The notes beneath the pieces are model-generated. The model had not been told where the DNA came from. It was given only the letters and a program-made list of their open reading frames with translations, and ran no database searches. The position numbers and the translations under genes are program-made. From Inquilinus sp. Marseille-Q2685 (GTDB lineage: Bacteria; Pseudomonadota; Alphaproteobacteria; DSM-16000; Inquilinaceae), in contig NZ_CAKAKL010000011.1 of the NCBI RefSeq assembly GCF_916619195.1, positions 106,124 to 170,123 on the forward strand: a DNA stretch of 64,000 nucleotides. The letters run 5' to 3'. Shown one piece after another: positions 1 to 8,605 of this stretch. The first letter of the stretch is position 1. Every line of letters starts with the position of its first letter.

Positions 1-404
1 AGCGAGACCTCGTCCTCGACCGGCACCAGCGTGGCGATCGACGCGGACAGGCGCGGCAGCAGGAGCAGCACGGCGGCGAAGACCGCGGCCAGCCCGACCG
101 TCCAGATCAGGATGGTCCGCCCGCTGCCAGCCTCGGGCGGCCGCAGCGGGGCGCCGGCCGCGCGCAGCCCCGCCAGGGCCGCCGGGCCGTCGAGGGCCAG
201 CCGGGCGTCGCCCTGCCCCGATCTCAGCCGGACCGGCGCGGCCGCCTTGCCTGCCAGCTGCAGCGAGGCGAGCGGCCATTCCGCGAGGACGGCGCCGTCC
301 TCGGCCGCGATCACCAGCCGATCTGTCGCCACCGTAACGCGGACGGGCGTGACATGGGCCGTCCTGCCGTCCGAATACCGGCCGGACCAGGGCCCGTGGG
401 TCAC
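1..404 (-). CDS. N-terminal part of an M48-type membrane metallopeptidase (partial, runs off the window)
   Basis: Only the first 134 codons are present; the gene continues beyond position 1. It begins with GTG at 404, sharing four bases (GTGA) with the stop of the DUF898 gene upstream, so the two are translationally coupled. The visible part is a soluble beta-rich segment of about 95 residues, then one hydrophobic helix (residues 97-117) and the start of a segment reading LVPVEDEVS. That order (small N-terminal domain, one helix, then a peptidase domain opening with a P-x-E-x-x-L-G-like motif) is typical of M48 peptidases encoded next to DUF898 genes. The zinc motif itself lies outside the window, so the peptidase call rests on context and architecture. 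Confidence 0.55.
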   Translation of the reverse strand, partial: MTHGPWSGRYSDGRTAHVTPVRVTVATDRLVIAAEDGAVLAEWPLASLQLAGKAAAPVRLRSGQGDARLALDGPAALAGLRAAGAPLRPPEAGSGRTILIWTVGLAAVFAAVLLLLPRLSASIATLVPVEDEVS

Positions 405-1483
405 AACCCGCCGCCGTCGAGCAGGGCGAACAGCCCCTCGCCGGTGCGCGGGCCGGCATCGGAGGACTGGGCTACCGCCTCCAGATCCAGCGCGCCGCCG
501 ATCGCCATGGTCTCGCAGCCCGCCTTCAGCACCGGGTGGCCGAGCACGACGAAGTTGATCGCCGGCGCCAGCGCCACATAGAGCCAGATGCCGATGATCG
601 TCAGCGCCGACGGCGGCGGCGGGGCGTGCGTGCGGGCCGCTTCCATCGCCGCGAACATGGTCGGCACGAGGAGGGCGGCGAAGATGGCGACGGTGATGAC
701 GGCGAGCAGGATCGCCGGCCCCAGCACCTGGCCCAGGCGAAGACGCCCCTCGAACTTCAGCCCGGCGATGCTGACCGTGGAGGACCAGTAGCGGAACTCG
801 CGCACCCGGTACCACACCAGCATGATGCCCAGCGTCGGCACCGCCAGCAGCATGGTCAGGACCCAGGGCCAGATCAGCTTCGCCCCTTGCGCCTCCATGC
901 GGAAAGGCACGGTGCCGTAGCGCGCATTGTTGACGATCGTCCGGGTCTGCCATGTCCGCAGCAGCGGCAGGCAGATCCCGAGCGTCACCAGCGTCAGAAG
1001 CGAATAGCCGATGGTGCCCATGACGAAGCGGCCCGCCGTGCCGTCGAGGCCGAAGCGGATGCTGCGCCACAGCGTGCGGGACAGCCGGTAGCGGGTGGCG
1101 AGGTAGACCGCGGCCACCGCGAGCACCGACACGACCAGGTAGAAGGCGACGACCGCCACCGAAAGGACCGCCCTGAACTGCAGCAGCCTACCCAGGACGT
1201 AGCCGATGACGAGCAGCGCCAGGGCGAGACCGATCAGCAGGGCGATCGCCTTGAGGAAGCCGAAGAACAGCTCCTTGCCGGTGCCGGTGTATTCGAAGGG
1301 CTCGCCGTCGACGCTGACGGCGCCCCAGATCGCCCGCCGGATCTGCGTCCGGCCCCAGAAATTGTAGATGCCCAGCGTCACCACGGACAGCAGCATCGTT
1401 TTCAGGAACAGGCCGCCGATCCCGAACCGGCTGCCGTCGTAACCCACGCGCCCCGTCCGGGGCACCCCATCTGCAATCGACAT
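401..1483 (-). CDS. DUF898 (YjgN-like) multi-pass membrane protein
   Basis: The 360-residue product has the DUF898 pattern: a short N-terminal stretch (YDGSRFGIGGLFLKTMLLSV) followed by about six hydrophobic helices, with the family motif YNFWGRTQIRRAIW near residues 41-54 and a related copy (RTWQTRTIVNNARYG) in the second half, which suggests an internal repeat. It has no signal peptide and sits in the inner membrane. The function of the family is not established. The downstream gene overlaps its stop and looks like an M48 peptidase, a pairing common for this family that suggests a role in membrane protein quality control. The upstream gap of about 70 bp is the only room for a promoter. Confidence 0.85.
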   Translation of the reverse strand: MSIADGVPRTGRVGYDGSRFGIGGLFLKTMLLSVVTLGIYNFWGRTQIRRAIWGAVSVDGEPFEYTGTGKELFFGFLKAIALLIGLALALLVIGYVLGRLLQFRAVLSVAVVAFYLVVSVLAVAAVYLATRYRLSRTLWRSIRFGLDGTAGRFVMGTIGYSLLTLVTLGICLPLLRTWQTRTIVNNARYGTVPFRMEAQGAKLIWPWVLTMLLAVPTLGIMLVWYRVREFRYWSSTVSIAGLKFEGRLRLGQVLGPAILLAVITVAIFAALLVPTMFAAMEAARTHAPPPPSALTIIGIWLYVALAPAINFVVLGHPVLKAGCETMAIGGALDLEAVAQSSDAGPRTGEGLFALLDGGGL

Positions 1484-1552
1484 CTGAAAATCACTCCCCC
1501 ACCAATGCCGACAATATTCCTGGAGGCGGAGAAATCTGTCAAATTGTATCCA

Positions 1553-2842
1553 TCAGCCTCGCGCCGGTTCCCGCACCGTCGCCACGATCAGCCCGCCGAG
1601 CGCGAAGAGGGCGATCACCGTGGCCATGCCGGCGCGCTGGGTGGCGAAGGCGGCGGTGGCCGCCGCGAACAGCCAGGGGCCGAGGAAGCCGGTGGCGCGG
1701 CCGGTGAAGCCGTAGAGGCCGTAGGCCTCGCCCTCGCCGCCCGGCGGCGCCAGCCGCCCCATCAGGGTGCGGCTGGCCGCCTGGGCCGGCCCCAGGAACA
1801 GGCCCAGCACCAGGGCCAGGCCGATGAACCAGGCCGGGTCGGTCACCAGGATGATCGGCACGCCGAGGGCGACGAGCCCGACGATCGAGACCAGGATCGT
1901 CGGCTTCGACCCGATCGCGTCGTCGACCCAGGCGAACAGGATCGCGCCGATGCCGGAGGTGACGTTGAGCCCGATCGCGAACAGCACCAGCTGGCCGAAA
2001 TCGAGCCCCAGCGCGCCGGCGGCGTAGATGCCGCCGAAGGCGAACAGCATATTGAAGCCTTCGCGGTAGATCGCGCTGCCGACCAGGAACCGCACCAGGT
2101 TGCCCTGGCCCGGCAGCGATTTCAGCGTGCGCCACAGATCGGCCAGGCCGCGGCGGATCGCGGCCCCGATCGGCGCGCCGCCCGGCCGCTCGCGCACCAG
2201 CAGCAGGAGCGGCAGGGCGAACAGCGCCCACCACAGGGCCACCAGCGGCCCGGTGGCGCGCGGACCGGCGGACTCGACCGCCGGCAGCGGCAGCAGCGGC
2301 GCGGCGCCGCCGAAGCCGATCAGCCCGAACAGCGCGATCACCAGGCACGCCAGCCCGCCGAAATAGCCGAGCCCCCAGCCCCAGCCGGAGACGCGGCCGA
2401 GCATCCCGGGCGGCGCCACATCGACCAGCAGCGCGTTGTAGAAGACGTAGGACAGCTCGAAGGCGACGGAGGCGAGGCCGACCAGCAGCATCGCCGGGAC
2501 GATCCAGGACGGGTCCGGCGCCGCGAGCCAGAGCAGCGCCGTCGGCCCCACGGCCGCGGCGACGCAGGCGGCGAGCCAGGCCTTGCGCCGCCCGCCATGA
2601 TCGGCGACGGCGCCGAGCACCGGGCTGAGCAGCGCCACCGCGACGCCGCCGGCGCCGATGGCGACGCCCCACAGCGCCGCGCCGTGGTCGGCGTCGCCGA
2701 CGATGCCCTTGGTGAAATAGACCGAGAAGACGAAGGTGCCGATGACCGTGTTGAAGGCGCTCATCGCCCAGTCGTAGAGGCACCAGCCGAAGATCGCGGC
2801 CCGCGCGTTCGCGCGGGGAACGGAGGCGGCCGAGGTGGTCAT
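1553..2842 (-). CDS. MFS transporter, UMF1/Atg22-like
   Basis: This 429-residue protein has about twelve hydrophobic segments and starts with the hallmark of the UMF1/Atg22-like subgroup of the major facilitator superfamily, IFGWCLYDWAMSAFNTVIGT at residues 17-36. The loop ADHGGRRKAW after the second segment is the MFS motif A (G-x-x-x-D-x-x-G-R-R). A second marker is LMGRLAPPGGEGEAYGLYGF in the C-terminal half. It is an inner-membrane secondary transporter; relatives have been linked to amino-acid export or uptake, but the substrate cannot be told from sequence. It is transcribed alone, with 123 bp upstream separating it from htpX, a gap that holds a strong GC hairpin. Confidence 0.85.
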   Translation of the reverse strand: MTTSAASVPRANARAAIFGWCLYDWAMSAFNTVIGTFVFSVYFTKGIVGDADHGAALWGVAIGAGGVAVALLSPVLGAVADHGGRRKAWLAACVAAAVGPTALLWLAAPDPSWIVPAMLLVGLASVAFELSYVFYNALLVDVAPPGMLGRVSGWGWGLGYFGGLACLVIALFGLIGFGGAAPLLPLPAVESAGPRATGPLVALWWALFALPLLLLVRERPGGAPIGAAIRRGLADLWRTLKSLPGQGNLVRFLVGSAIYREGFNMLFAFGGIYAAGALGLDFGQLVLFAIGLNVTSGIGAILFAWVDDAIGSKPTILVSIVGLVALGVPIILVTDPAWFIGLALVLGLFLGPAQAASRTLMGRLAPPGGEGEAYGLYGFTGRATGFLGPWLFAAATAAFATQRAGMATVIALFALGGLIVATVREPARG

Positions 2843-2882
2843 GAGCGAAGGCCTGGCGCGATGCGCGCACTGCCGCCCAATT

Positions 2883-2929
2883 GAGTCCCCCCTCCCCTTA
2901 CCTCCCTCCCGCGAGGGGAGGGGGGACTC
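2883..2929. repeat. GC-rich hairpin between htpX and the MFS gene
   Basis: Two perfect 15-base arms (GAGTCCCCCCTCCCC at 2883-2897 and its complement at 2915-2929) enclose a 17-base loop. The C-rich composition recalls the elements at 60055-60195 and 63896-63936, though it is not an exact copy. It lies just past the htpX stop, so it may end or stabilise that transcript; there is no T-tract to make it a clear intrinsic terminator. Confidence 0.6.
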
Positions 2930-2965
2930 GGAGGGGTCTGCGAGAGACTCAGGAAGACCGAGGGA

Positions 2966-3835
2966 TCACCCCCACGGTCCCCGGCCCTGGGCCATGCCCG
3001 CCATCTGCCGCAGCGCGGCGACGCGGTTGGCGGTCGAGGGGTGTGTCGAGAACAGGCTGTCGACCGCATGGGCGTGGAGCGGATTGATGATGAACATGTG
3101 GGCGGTGGCGGGATTCCGCTCCGCCGCACCGTAATCGATCCGCTTGGCGAAGGCTTCGATCTTTTCCAGGGCGGAGGCCAGCCACAGCGGGCGGCCGCAG
3201 ATCTCGGCCCCGACCCGGTCGGCCTCGTATTCGCGACTGCGGCTGATCGCCATCTGCACCAGCATGGCGGCCAGCGGCGCCAGGATCACGGTCAGGATCA
3301 CGCCGATGAAGCCGAGCGGGTTGTTGCGGTTGTCGCCGCCGCCGAAGAACAGGCCGAAATTGGCCAGCATCGACAGGGCGCCGGCGATGGTCGCGGTGAT
3401 CGTCATGATCAGCGTGTCGCGGTTGCGGACATGCGCCAGCTCATGCGCCATCACGCCCGCCACCTCCTCCGCCGACAGCCGGCGCAACAGGCCGGTGGTG
3501 GCGGCGACCGCGGCGTTCTGCGGGTTGCGGCCGGTGGCGAAGGCGTTCGGCTGGTCGGTCTCGATCAGATAGACCTTCGGCATCGGCAGCTGCGCCTGCT
3601 CGGCCAGCTGGGCGACGAGGTTGTAGAAGTCGGGCGCGGTGCGGGCGTCGACCTCGCGCGCATTGTGCATGCGCAGCACCATCTTGTCGGCGTTCCAGTA
3701 GGCGAACAGGTTCATGCCCACCGCCACCAGCAGCGCGATCATCATCCCGCCCTGCCCGCCCAGCAGCCATCCCGCCGCCATGAACAGCGCGGTGAGGGCC
3801 GCCAGCAGCATCGCCGTGCGGATGTAGCCCGACAT
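2966..3835 (-). CDS. htpX: Membrane zinc metalloprotease HtpX
   Basis: The 289-residue product matches HtpX in length and layout: two hydrophobic helices at the N-terminus (about residues 8-24 and 29-46), the zinc motif HELAH at 131-135, two more hydrophobic segments (about 143-165 and 176-195), and the third zinc ligand in EYEADRVGA (Glu204). HtpX is an inner-membrane M48B protease that degrades misfolded membrane proteins together with FtsH. The divergent SDHAF4-like gene 93 bp away is a common alphaproteobacterial neighbour. The ATG at 3835 puts the first helix at the usual distance from the N-terminus. Confidence 0.95.
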   Translation of the reverse strand: MSGYIRTAMLLAALTALFMAAGWLLGGQGGMMIALLVAVGMNLFAYWNADKMVLRMHNAREVDARTAPDFYNLVAQLAEQAQLPMPKVYLIETDQPNAFATGRNPQNAAVAATTGLLRRLSAEEVAGVMAHELAHVRNRDTLIMTITATIAGALSMLANFGLFFGGGDNRNNPLGFIGVILTVILAPLAAMLVQMAISRSREYEADRVGAEICGRPLWLASALEKIEAFAKRIDYGAAERNPATAHMFIINPLHAHAVDSLFSTHPSTANRVAALRQMAGMAQGRGPWG

Positions 3836-3928
3836 CAGGTCCTCCGTCGTCTCGTCCCGGATGAAATGGCCCCGCCCCGCTTCCGATCAAGCCTGGACAG
3901 CACGGCCGCGCCTAGCCATATCCAGGGA

Positions 3929-4117
3929 ATGAGCGAGACCGAGACCCCTGCCGCCAAGCCCCTGTCGCCCCGGGAGCTGGCGGAGCGCATCGACCCGCGC
4001 ACCGGCGCGCCGGTCGAGATCGTGCCGCAGAAGCCCGGCGAGATCGGCGGCCCCAAGGGGCTGGAGCCGACCCGCTACGGCGACTGGGACGTGAACGGCC
4101 GCTGCTCGGACTTCTGA
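3929..4117 (+). CDS. DUF1674 / SDHAF4-like succinate dehydrogenase assembly factor
   Basis: This 62-residue protein ends with the diagnostic C-terminal box of the DUF1674/SDHAF4 family, GGPKGLEPTRYGDWDVNGRC, followed by SDF. The eukaryotic homologue binds flavinylated SdhA and helps it assemble into succinate dehydrogenase; bacterial members are thought to act in the same way in the cytoplasm. The ATG at 3929 follows a purine-rich CCAGGGA and gives a typical family length. It is divergent from htpX, a common arrangement in alphaproteobacteria, and appears to be transcribed alone. Confidence 0.88.
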   Translation: MSETETPAAKPLSPRELAERIDPRTGAPVEIVPQKPGEIGGPKGLEPTRYGDWDVNGRCSDF

Positions 4118-4266
4118 CGCCGGCAGCACCGGCCCCAAACACGCCGTTGCGACCGTTGCGGCGAGAGGCGGCGCCGACCTTCGCTGCGGTCGAAGCCTGT
4201 CCGTGCCGCCGGCCGGGCATAGGTTAAGCTGGACCTCCGCTCGGGAGGCATCGGCCGGGAGGACGC

Positions 4267-5859
4267 ATGACCATCCATCGCCGCGCCCTGCTCCGCGCCG
4301 CCGGGTCGGCCGCGCTGCTGGCCGGGCTGCCGGCCGCCGCCCGTTCCGCCGCGGCGCAGCAGCAGGGGCTGGCCCTCGGCCCGGCCGCGCCCTTCTCCTA
4401 CGAGGCGCTGGTCGCCCGGGCCCAGGCGATGGCGGCGCAGCCCTACCGGCCGCCCTATCGGCCCGCGCCCGAGGTCGTGCAGGCGATCGACTACGGCGCC
4501 CACGGCAAGATCAGGTTCAAGACCGACCTCGCGCCTTTCGCCGACGACAGCGGCGCCTATCCGGTGACCTTCTTCCATCTCGGCCGCTATTTCGGCGATT
4601 CGGTGCGGATGTATCTGGTCGGCGCCGACGGCGCCCGCGAGATCCAGTACCGGCCGGAGTATTTCGACATGCCGGCGGACAGCCCGGCCCGGACGCTGCC
4701 GGCCGATTCGGGCTTCGCCGGCTTCCGCCTGCAGGAACGGCACGGCCGCGCGGACTGGCGGACGCAGGACTGGGTCGCCTTCCTCGGCGCCTCCTATTTC
4801 CGGGCGATCGGCGCGCTCGGCCAGTACGGGCTGTCGGCGCGCGGCGTTGCGGTCGACATCTTCGCCCCCGGCAAGCCGGAAGAGTTCCCGATCTTCACCC
4901 AGGTCTTCATCGCCGAGGCGCCGGACCCGGCCCGGCCGGCCGTCGTCTGCGCCCTGCTGGACGGGCCCAGCATCAGCGGCGCCTACCGCTTCACCCTGCA
5001 CCGCACCGAAGGCGTGGTGATGGAAGTCGAGGCGTCGCTGTTCCTGCGCCAGGCGGTGGCCCGCCTCGGCCTGGCGCCGCTGACCTCGATGTTCTGGTAC
5101 GGCGAATACGGCCGCGGCCGGATGCTGGACTGGCGGCCGGAGGTGCATGATTCGGATGGGCTGGCGATCTGGACCGCCGCCGGCGAGCGGATCTGGCGCC
5201 CGCTGAACAACCCGCGGGCGATCACGGTGTCGAGCTTCGGCGGCGACAGCCCGCGCGGCTTCGGCCTGCTGCAGCGCGACCGCAGCTTCGACCACTACCA
5301 GGACGGCGTGTTCTACGACCGCCGCCCGAGCCTGTGGGTCGAGCCGCTGGCGTCCCTCGGCCGCGGCGCGATCCAGCTGGTGGAGATCCCGACCGACGAC
5401 GAGATCCACGACAACATCGTCGCGTTCTGGGTGCCGGAGGGCCAGGCGGCGGCCGGCGACCGCCACGACCTGCAATACCGGCTGCACTGGCTGGCGGACG
5501 AACCCTATCCGGATACAGGCATCGCCCGCACCATCGCCACCCGGATGGGCCGGGGCGGCGAGCCGGGCAAGCCGCGGCCGCCCGGCGTCTTCAAGATCGT
5601 CGTCGAGTTCGACAACCCGGCGGTGATGCGCCGGATCCCCTTCGGCGTGTTCCCGGAGGTGGTGGCCACCGCCTCGCGCGGCACCGTCCAGCGGCCGTTC
5701 AGCGAGCCGGTGCCGAACGGCAATGTCTGGCGCGCCACCTTCGACCTTGCGGTCGACGGCAGCGACCCGGTCGAGCTGCGGATGTTCCTGCGCCTGGACG
5801 GCAAGTCGCTGACCGAGACCTGGCTGTACCAGTTCCACCCGGAGCCGCCGCCGGCCTGA
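4267..5859 (+). CDS. Periplasmic glucan biosynthesis protein, OpgG/OpgD family
   Basis: The 530-residue product begins with a twin-arginine signal (HRRALLRAAG then a hydrophobic run, cleavage probably near residues 25-30), then the MdoG domain: FSYEALVARAQAMAAQPY at about 41-58 and the IDYGAHGKIRFK region. It spans nearly the whole family length. OpgG/OpgD proteins act in the periplasm on the backbone or branching of osmoregulated periplasmic glucans. The Tat signal favours OpgD over OpgG. The ribosome site GGGAGGA sits a few bases before the ATG. No glucosyltransferase gene (opgH) is adjacent, so its partner must lie elsewhere. Confidence 0.88.
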   Translation: MTIHRRALLRAAGSAALLAGLPAAARSAAAQQQGLALGPAAPFSYEALVARAQAMAAQPYRPPYRPAPEVVQAIDYGAHGKIRFKTDLAPFADDSGAYPVTFFHLGRYFGDSVRMYLVGADGAREIQYRPEYFDMPADSPARTLPADSGFAGFRLQERHGRADWRTQDWVAFLGASYFRAIGALGQYGLSARGVAVDIFAPGKPEEFPIFTQVFIAEAPDPARPAVVCALLDGPSISGAYRFTLHRTEGVVMEVEASLFLRQAVARLGLAPLTSMFWYGEYGRGRMLDWRPEVHDSDGLAIWTAAGERIWRPLNNPRAITVSSFGGDSPRGFGLLQRDRSFDHYQDGVFYDRRPSLWVEPLASLGRGAIQLVEIPTDDEIHDNIVAFWVPEGQAAAGDRHDLQYRLHWLADEPYPDTGIARTIATRMGRGGEPGKPRPPGVFKIVVEFDNPAVMRRIPFGVFPEVVATASRGTVQRPFSEPVPNGNVWRATFDLAVDGSDPVELRMFLRLDGKSLTETWLYQFHPEPPPA

Positions 5860-5874
5860 GGCGGCGCCCGGCGG

Positions 5875-6792
5875 TCAGCCCCGGGTCGCCTCGCGCGCCG
5901 CCTCCGCCACCTGCCGCCGCAGCCAGGCATGGGCCGGGTCGTCCTGCCGCCGCTCGTGCCAGATCATCGACACGGTGAGCGGCTCGATCTCGAGCGGCAG
6001 CTCGAGCAGCTCAATGGGCGCCGTGGCGGCGACGCGGTACGCCAGCCGGCGCGGCAGCGACAGGATCATGTCGCTCTCGGCCACCAGCATCGGCGCGGCG
6101 ATGAAATGCGGCAGCCGCACCGCCACCCGGCGGGTCAGCCCGTGCCGGGCCAGCGCCACGTCGACCGGCGCCTCGCCCCGGCCGGTGACGATCACCAGCA
6201 GATGCGACAGGGCGGCGAAGCGCTCCAGCGTCAGCCCGGCCGCGATCACGGGATGGCCGCGGCGGACGGCGCAGACCAGGTCCTCGTCATAGAGCGCCCG
6301 GCGGAAGAAGCCGGCCGGCAGGGTGTCGTAGACTCCGAGCGCCAGGTCGGCGGCATCCGCGGCGATCAGCCCGACATGGTCGCCGGCCGGGGGCGGGATC
6401 TCCAGGTCCAGCCCCGGCGCCAGGCGCGACAGCCGCGACACCAGGGTCGGCATCACCATCAGCGTCGTGTAGTCGACGCCGGCGATGGTGACCCGGCCGC
6501 ACGCGGTCGCCGGGTCGAAGACCGGCGGCGCCACGATCGCCCGGGCGCCCTCCAGCAGCCGCGCCACCGGCTCGGCCAGGGCGGCGGCCCGCGGCGTCAG
6601 CCCCAGCCCCTGCGGCGTCCGCACCCCGATCCGGTCGGCCAGCCGCCGGCGCCGCCGGCCAAGCGCCCGGCTGGCCGCGGGCTGGCTGAGGCCGAGCCGC
6701 TGCCCCGCCCGGGTGACGCTGCGCTCGCGCAGCAGCGCATCGAGCAGCTTCAGCAGGTTGAGGTCGACTCCGGCCAGATCCACTTTGCGCAT
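5875..6792 (-). CDS. LysR-type transcriptional regulator
   Basis: The product (305 residues from the ATG at 6792) has an N-terminal winged helix-turn-helix (LNLLKLLDALLRERSVTRAG, then LGLSQPAASRALGRR) and a substrate-binding domain of the NodD/SyrM-like kind. An earlier ATG at 6810 would add six residues but would place the coding start inside the ATATC-N11-GATAT motif at 6803-6823, which looks like the regulator's own binding site; the inner start is therefore preferred, although neither has a strong ribosome site. It is divergent from the NmrA-like oxidoreductase gene and most likely controls it. Confidence 0.85.
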   Translation of the reverse strand: MRKVDLAGVDLNLLKLLDALLRERSVTRAGQRLGLSQPAASRALGRRRRRLADRIGVRTPQGLGLTPRAAALAEPVARLLEGARAIVAPPVFDPATACGRVTIAGVDYTTLMVMPTLVSRLSRLAPGLDLEIPPPAGDHVGLIAADAADLALGVYDTLPAGFFRRALYDEDLVCAVRRGHPVIAAGLTLERFAALSHLLVIVTGRGEAPVDVALARHGLTRRVAVRLPHFIAAPMLVAESDMILSLPRRLAYRVAATAPIELLELPLEIEPLTVSMIWHERRQDDPAHAWLRRQVAEAAREATRG

Positions 6793-6802
6793 GCGGAAGA
6801 TT

Positions 6803-6823
6803 ATATCCATGCATTTGCGATAT
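6803..6823. promoter_or_regulatory. LysR-type box between the regulator and the NmrA-like gene
   Basis: The motif ATATC at 6803-6807 and its exact complement GATAT at 6819-6823 are separated by 11 bases, which is the T-N11-A dyad recognised by LysR regulators. It lies between the two divergent genes, 65 bp before the NmrA-like start. Confidence 0.5.
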
Positions 6824-6888
6824 GGCGACTGTCACCGCATCTCCTTGGCACCGACCCGGCTGCGGGCGGGTCAACGCAGGAGAAAGCC

Positions 6889-7767
6889 ATGTATGTCGTC
6901 GCCGGCGTGAGCGGGAACACGGGGGCCGCCACCGCCCGAACCCTGATCGAGGCGGGCGAGCGCGTCCGCGTCATCGTCCGCAATCCGGCCAAGGCCGAGG
7001 CTTGGGCGCGGCAGGGCGCCGAGGTGGCGGTCGCCGACCTCGCCGATGCCTCGGCGCTGACCGCCGCCCTCTCCGAAGCGCGCGGCGCCTATCTTCTGAA
7101 CCCGCCCGGCTATGCGGCGGAAAATCCCTTCGCCGACGCGGCGGCTGTGGCGGACGCGATCGCCGAGGCGGCGACCGCCGCCCGCCTGCCGAAGCTGGTG
7201 GTGCTGTCCTCGGTCGCCGCGGACCGGCCGAGCGGCACCGGGATGATCGCCACCAACCGGACGCTGGAGCAGCGCCTGGCCGGGATCGGCCTGCCGGTGA
7301 CCTTCATCCGCGCCGCCTATTTCATGGAGAACTGGGCGGGGGTGGCCGGCGTCGCCGCCGCCGAGGGCGTTCTGCCCAGCTTCCTGGCGCCGCTCGACCG
7401 CGCCATCCCGATGGTCGCCACCGCCGATATCGGCCGCATGGCCGCCGAGGCCCTGCGCCAGGACTGGGCCGGGACGCGGGTGATCGCCCTGCAGGGACCG
7501 GCCGCCTATTCTCCCAACGACGTCGCCGCGGCCTTCGCCCGGGCGCTCGGCCGGCCGGTGCAGGCCGTCGCCGTGCCGGAGGCGGGCTGGGCCGAGGCCC
7601 TGTCCCACGGCGGCTTCTCGGCCCGCGTCATCGCGGGCTTCGCCGAGATGATGCGGGGCGTCAACAGCGGCCATGTCGATTTCGGCAGCGATCCGGCGGC
7701 CGAGCCGCGCCGCGGCCGCGAGCCGGTCGACAGCGTCGTCGCGACGCTGGTGAAGGCCGCCGCCTGA
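6889..7767 (+). CDS. NmrA-family NAD(P)-binding oxidoreductase
   Basis: The 292-residue protein starts with MYVVAGVSGNTGAATA, a Rossmann dinucleotide motif (Gly6, Gly9, Gly12) typical of NmrA/atypical short-chain dehydrogenases, followed by the basic VIVRNPAKAE that favours NADP(H). It lacks the Y-x-x-x-K pair of classical short-chain dehydrogenases at the usual place. Family members act either as redox sensors or as quinone or isoflavone reductases in the cytoplasm. The ATG follows the strong ribosome site CAGGAGAAAG. It is divergent from a LysR gene whose box lies between them and is probably induced by an electrophile or aromatic compound, which is inference. Confidence 0.8.
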   Translation: MYVVAGVSGNTGAATARTLIEAGERVRVIVRNPAKAEAWARQGAEVAVADLADASALTAALSEARGAYLLNPPGYAAENPFADAAAVADAIAEAATAARLPKLVVLSSVAADRPSGTGMIATNRTLEQRLAGIGLPVTFIRAAYFMENWAGVAGVAAAEGVLPSFLAPLDRAIPMVATADIGRMAAEALRQDWAGTRVIALQGPAAYSPNDVAAAFARALGRPVQAVAVPEAGWAEALSHGGFSARVIAGFAEMMRGVNSGHVDFGSDPAAEPRRGREPVDSVVATLVKAAA

Positions 7768-7772
7768 GAGCA

Positions 7773-7800
7773 GGGGCGAGGGGCCTCGGCCCCTCGCCCC
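7773..7800. terminator. Strong hairpin between convergent genes
   Basis: A perfect 12-bp stem (GGGGCGAGGGGC at 7773-7784 and its complement at 7789-7800) with a CTCG loop lies in the 38-bp gap between the convergent NmrA-like gene and the secreted-protein gene. It has no long T-tract but is well placed as a two-way terminator. Confidence 0.6.
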
Positions 7801-7805
7801 GCCGC

Positions 7806-8372
7806 TCACTTCAGCTGCGACAGCTCGATCCCTGCCGCATATTTCAGCTTCGCCGCCTCCGGCGCGTCGCCGGAGACGGTGACCAGGAAGCGGCTGGCGA
7901 CCAGCATCTGGATTTCCTGCTGATCGTTCAGCACCGCCTGCCGGTCGCCGATCGGGACCAGCTTGCCCATCGACGCCGCGATCGCGGGGTTGCCGTAGAG
8001 GCCCGCGAACTGCGCCACGATCGGCGAGTCCGCCACCACCTGGATCCGGACCTGCCGGCCCTCGGCATCGCTGTAGCCGCGCTCGGCCTGGACCCCGCCG
8101 CCGAGCATGGTGGTGCCCGCCGCGTCGCTCCACGCCTCCTCCGCCGTCCAGCCATCGAGCGGCCCGGGCAGCGCCTTGGCCAGTTGCTCGGCGACCAGCT
8201 GGCCGAGCAGGACCGACGCCAGATCGGCGGCCTTCTTCGCCCGCCCGTAATCGCCGCTGCTGTAGGCCGAGTCGGCCTGGTCCAGCGCGTCATGGATGTC
8301 GTCGGCCATGGCCGGCCGCCCGTTCCCCGCCGCCAGAGCCGCCAGAATCAGCGGCACGGTCACGAATTTCAT
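7806..8372 (-). CDS. Secreted protein of unknown function
   Basis: The 188-residue product is not recognised. It starts with a clear Sec signal peptide (MKFVTVPLILAALAAGNGRPAMA, shown here only by its ends: MKF at 1-3 and AMA at 21-23) with cleavage before DDIHDA, then a helical segment rich in Ala and Leu (residues 24-65, tetratricopeptide-like spacing) and a mixed C-terminal part containing a long beta stretch near QVRIQVVADS. The start at 8372 was chosen because it follows GAGGGG and begins the signal peptide directly; the frame is open further upstream but without signal features. It is probably a periplasmic protein. No neighbour gives a functional hint. Confidence 0.65.
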   Translation of the reverse strand: MKFVTVPLILAALAAGNGRPAMADDIHDALDQADSAYSSGDYGRAKKAADLASVLLGQLVAEQLAKALPGPLDGWTAEEAWSDAAGTTMLGGGVQAERGYSDAEGRQVRIQVVADSPIVAQFAGLYGNPAIAASMGKLVPIGDRQAVLNDQQEIQMLVASRFLVTVSGDAPEAAKLKYAAGIELSQLK

Positions 8373-8605
8373 GTCCAAAACCCCTCGGATGCCGCGGCCG
8401 GACGATCCGGCCACGCCCCTGCATCCAGCGGCGATCCTCGCGCGCCGGCTTCGGCCCGCCAGTGACCGCGCGCACAGACGAAAATGTCGTGAGCCCTGCG
8501 CTGAACGAATTCCTGTGTCCAATTGTCCGGTCTTTTCGCCGCCGCATTGTCGGCGCAGGCTGGAATCCTGCCGCCAAATAAGAACGCCCGCCGGAAGCCC
8601 CGACC

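Noticed and set aside
536..2884. A 782-codon plus-strand frame opposite the DUF898 and UMF1 genes
   Set aside because: Composition is that of a shadow frame and it covers two well-supported genes plus the gap between them.
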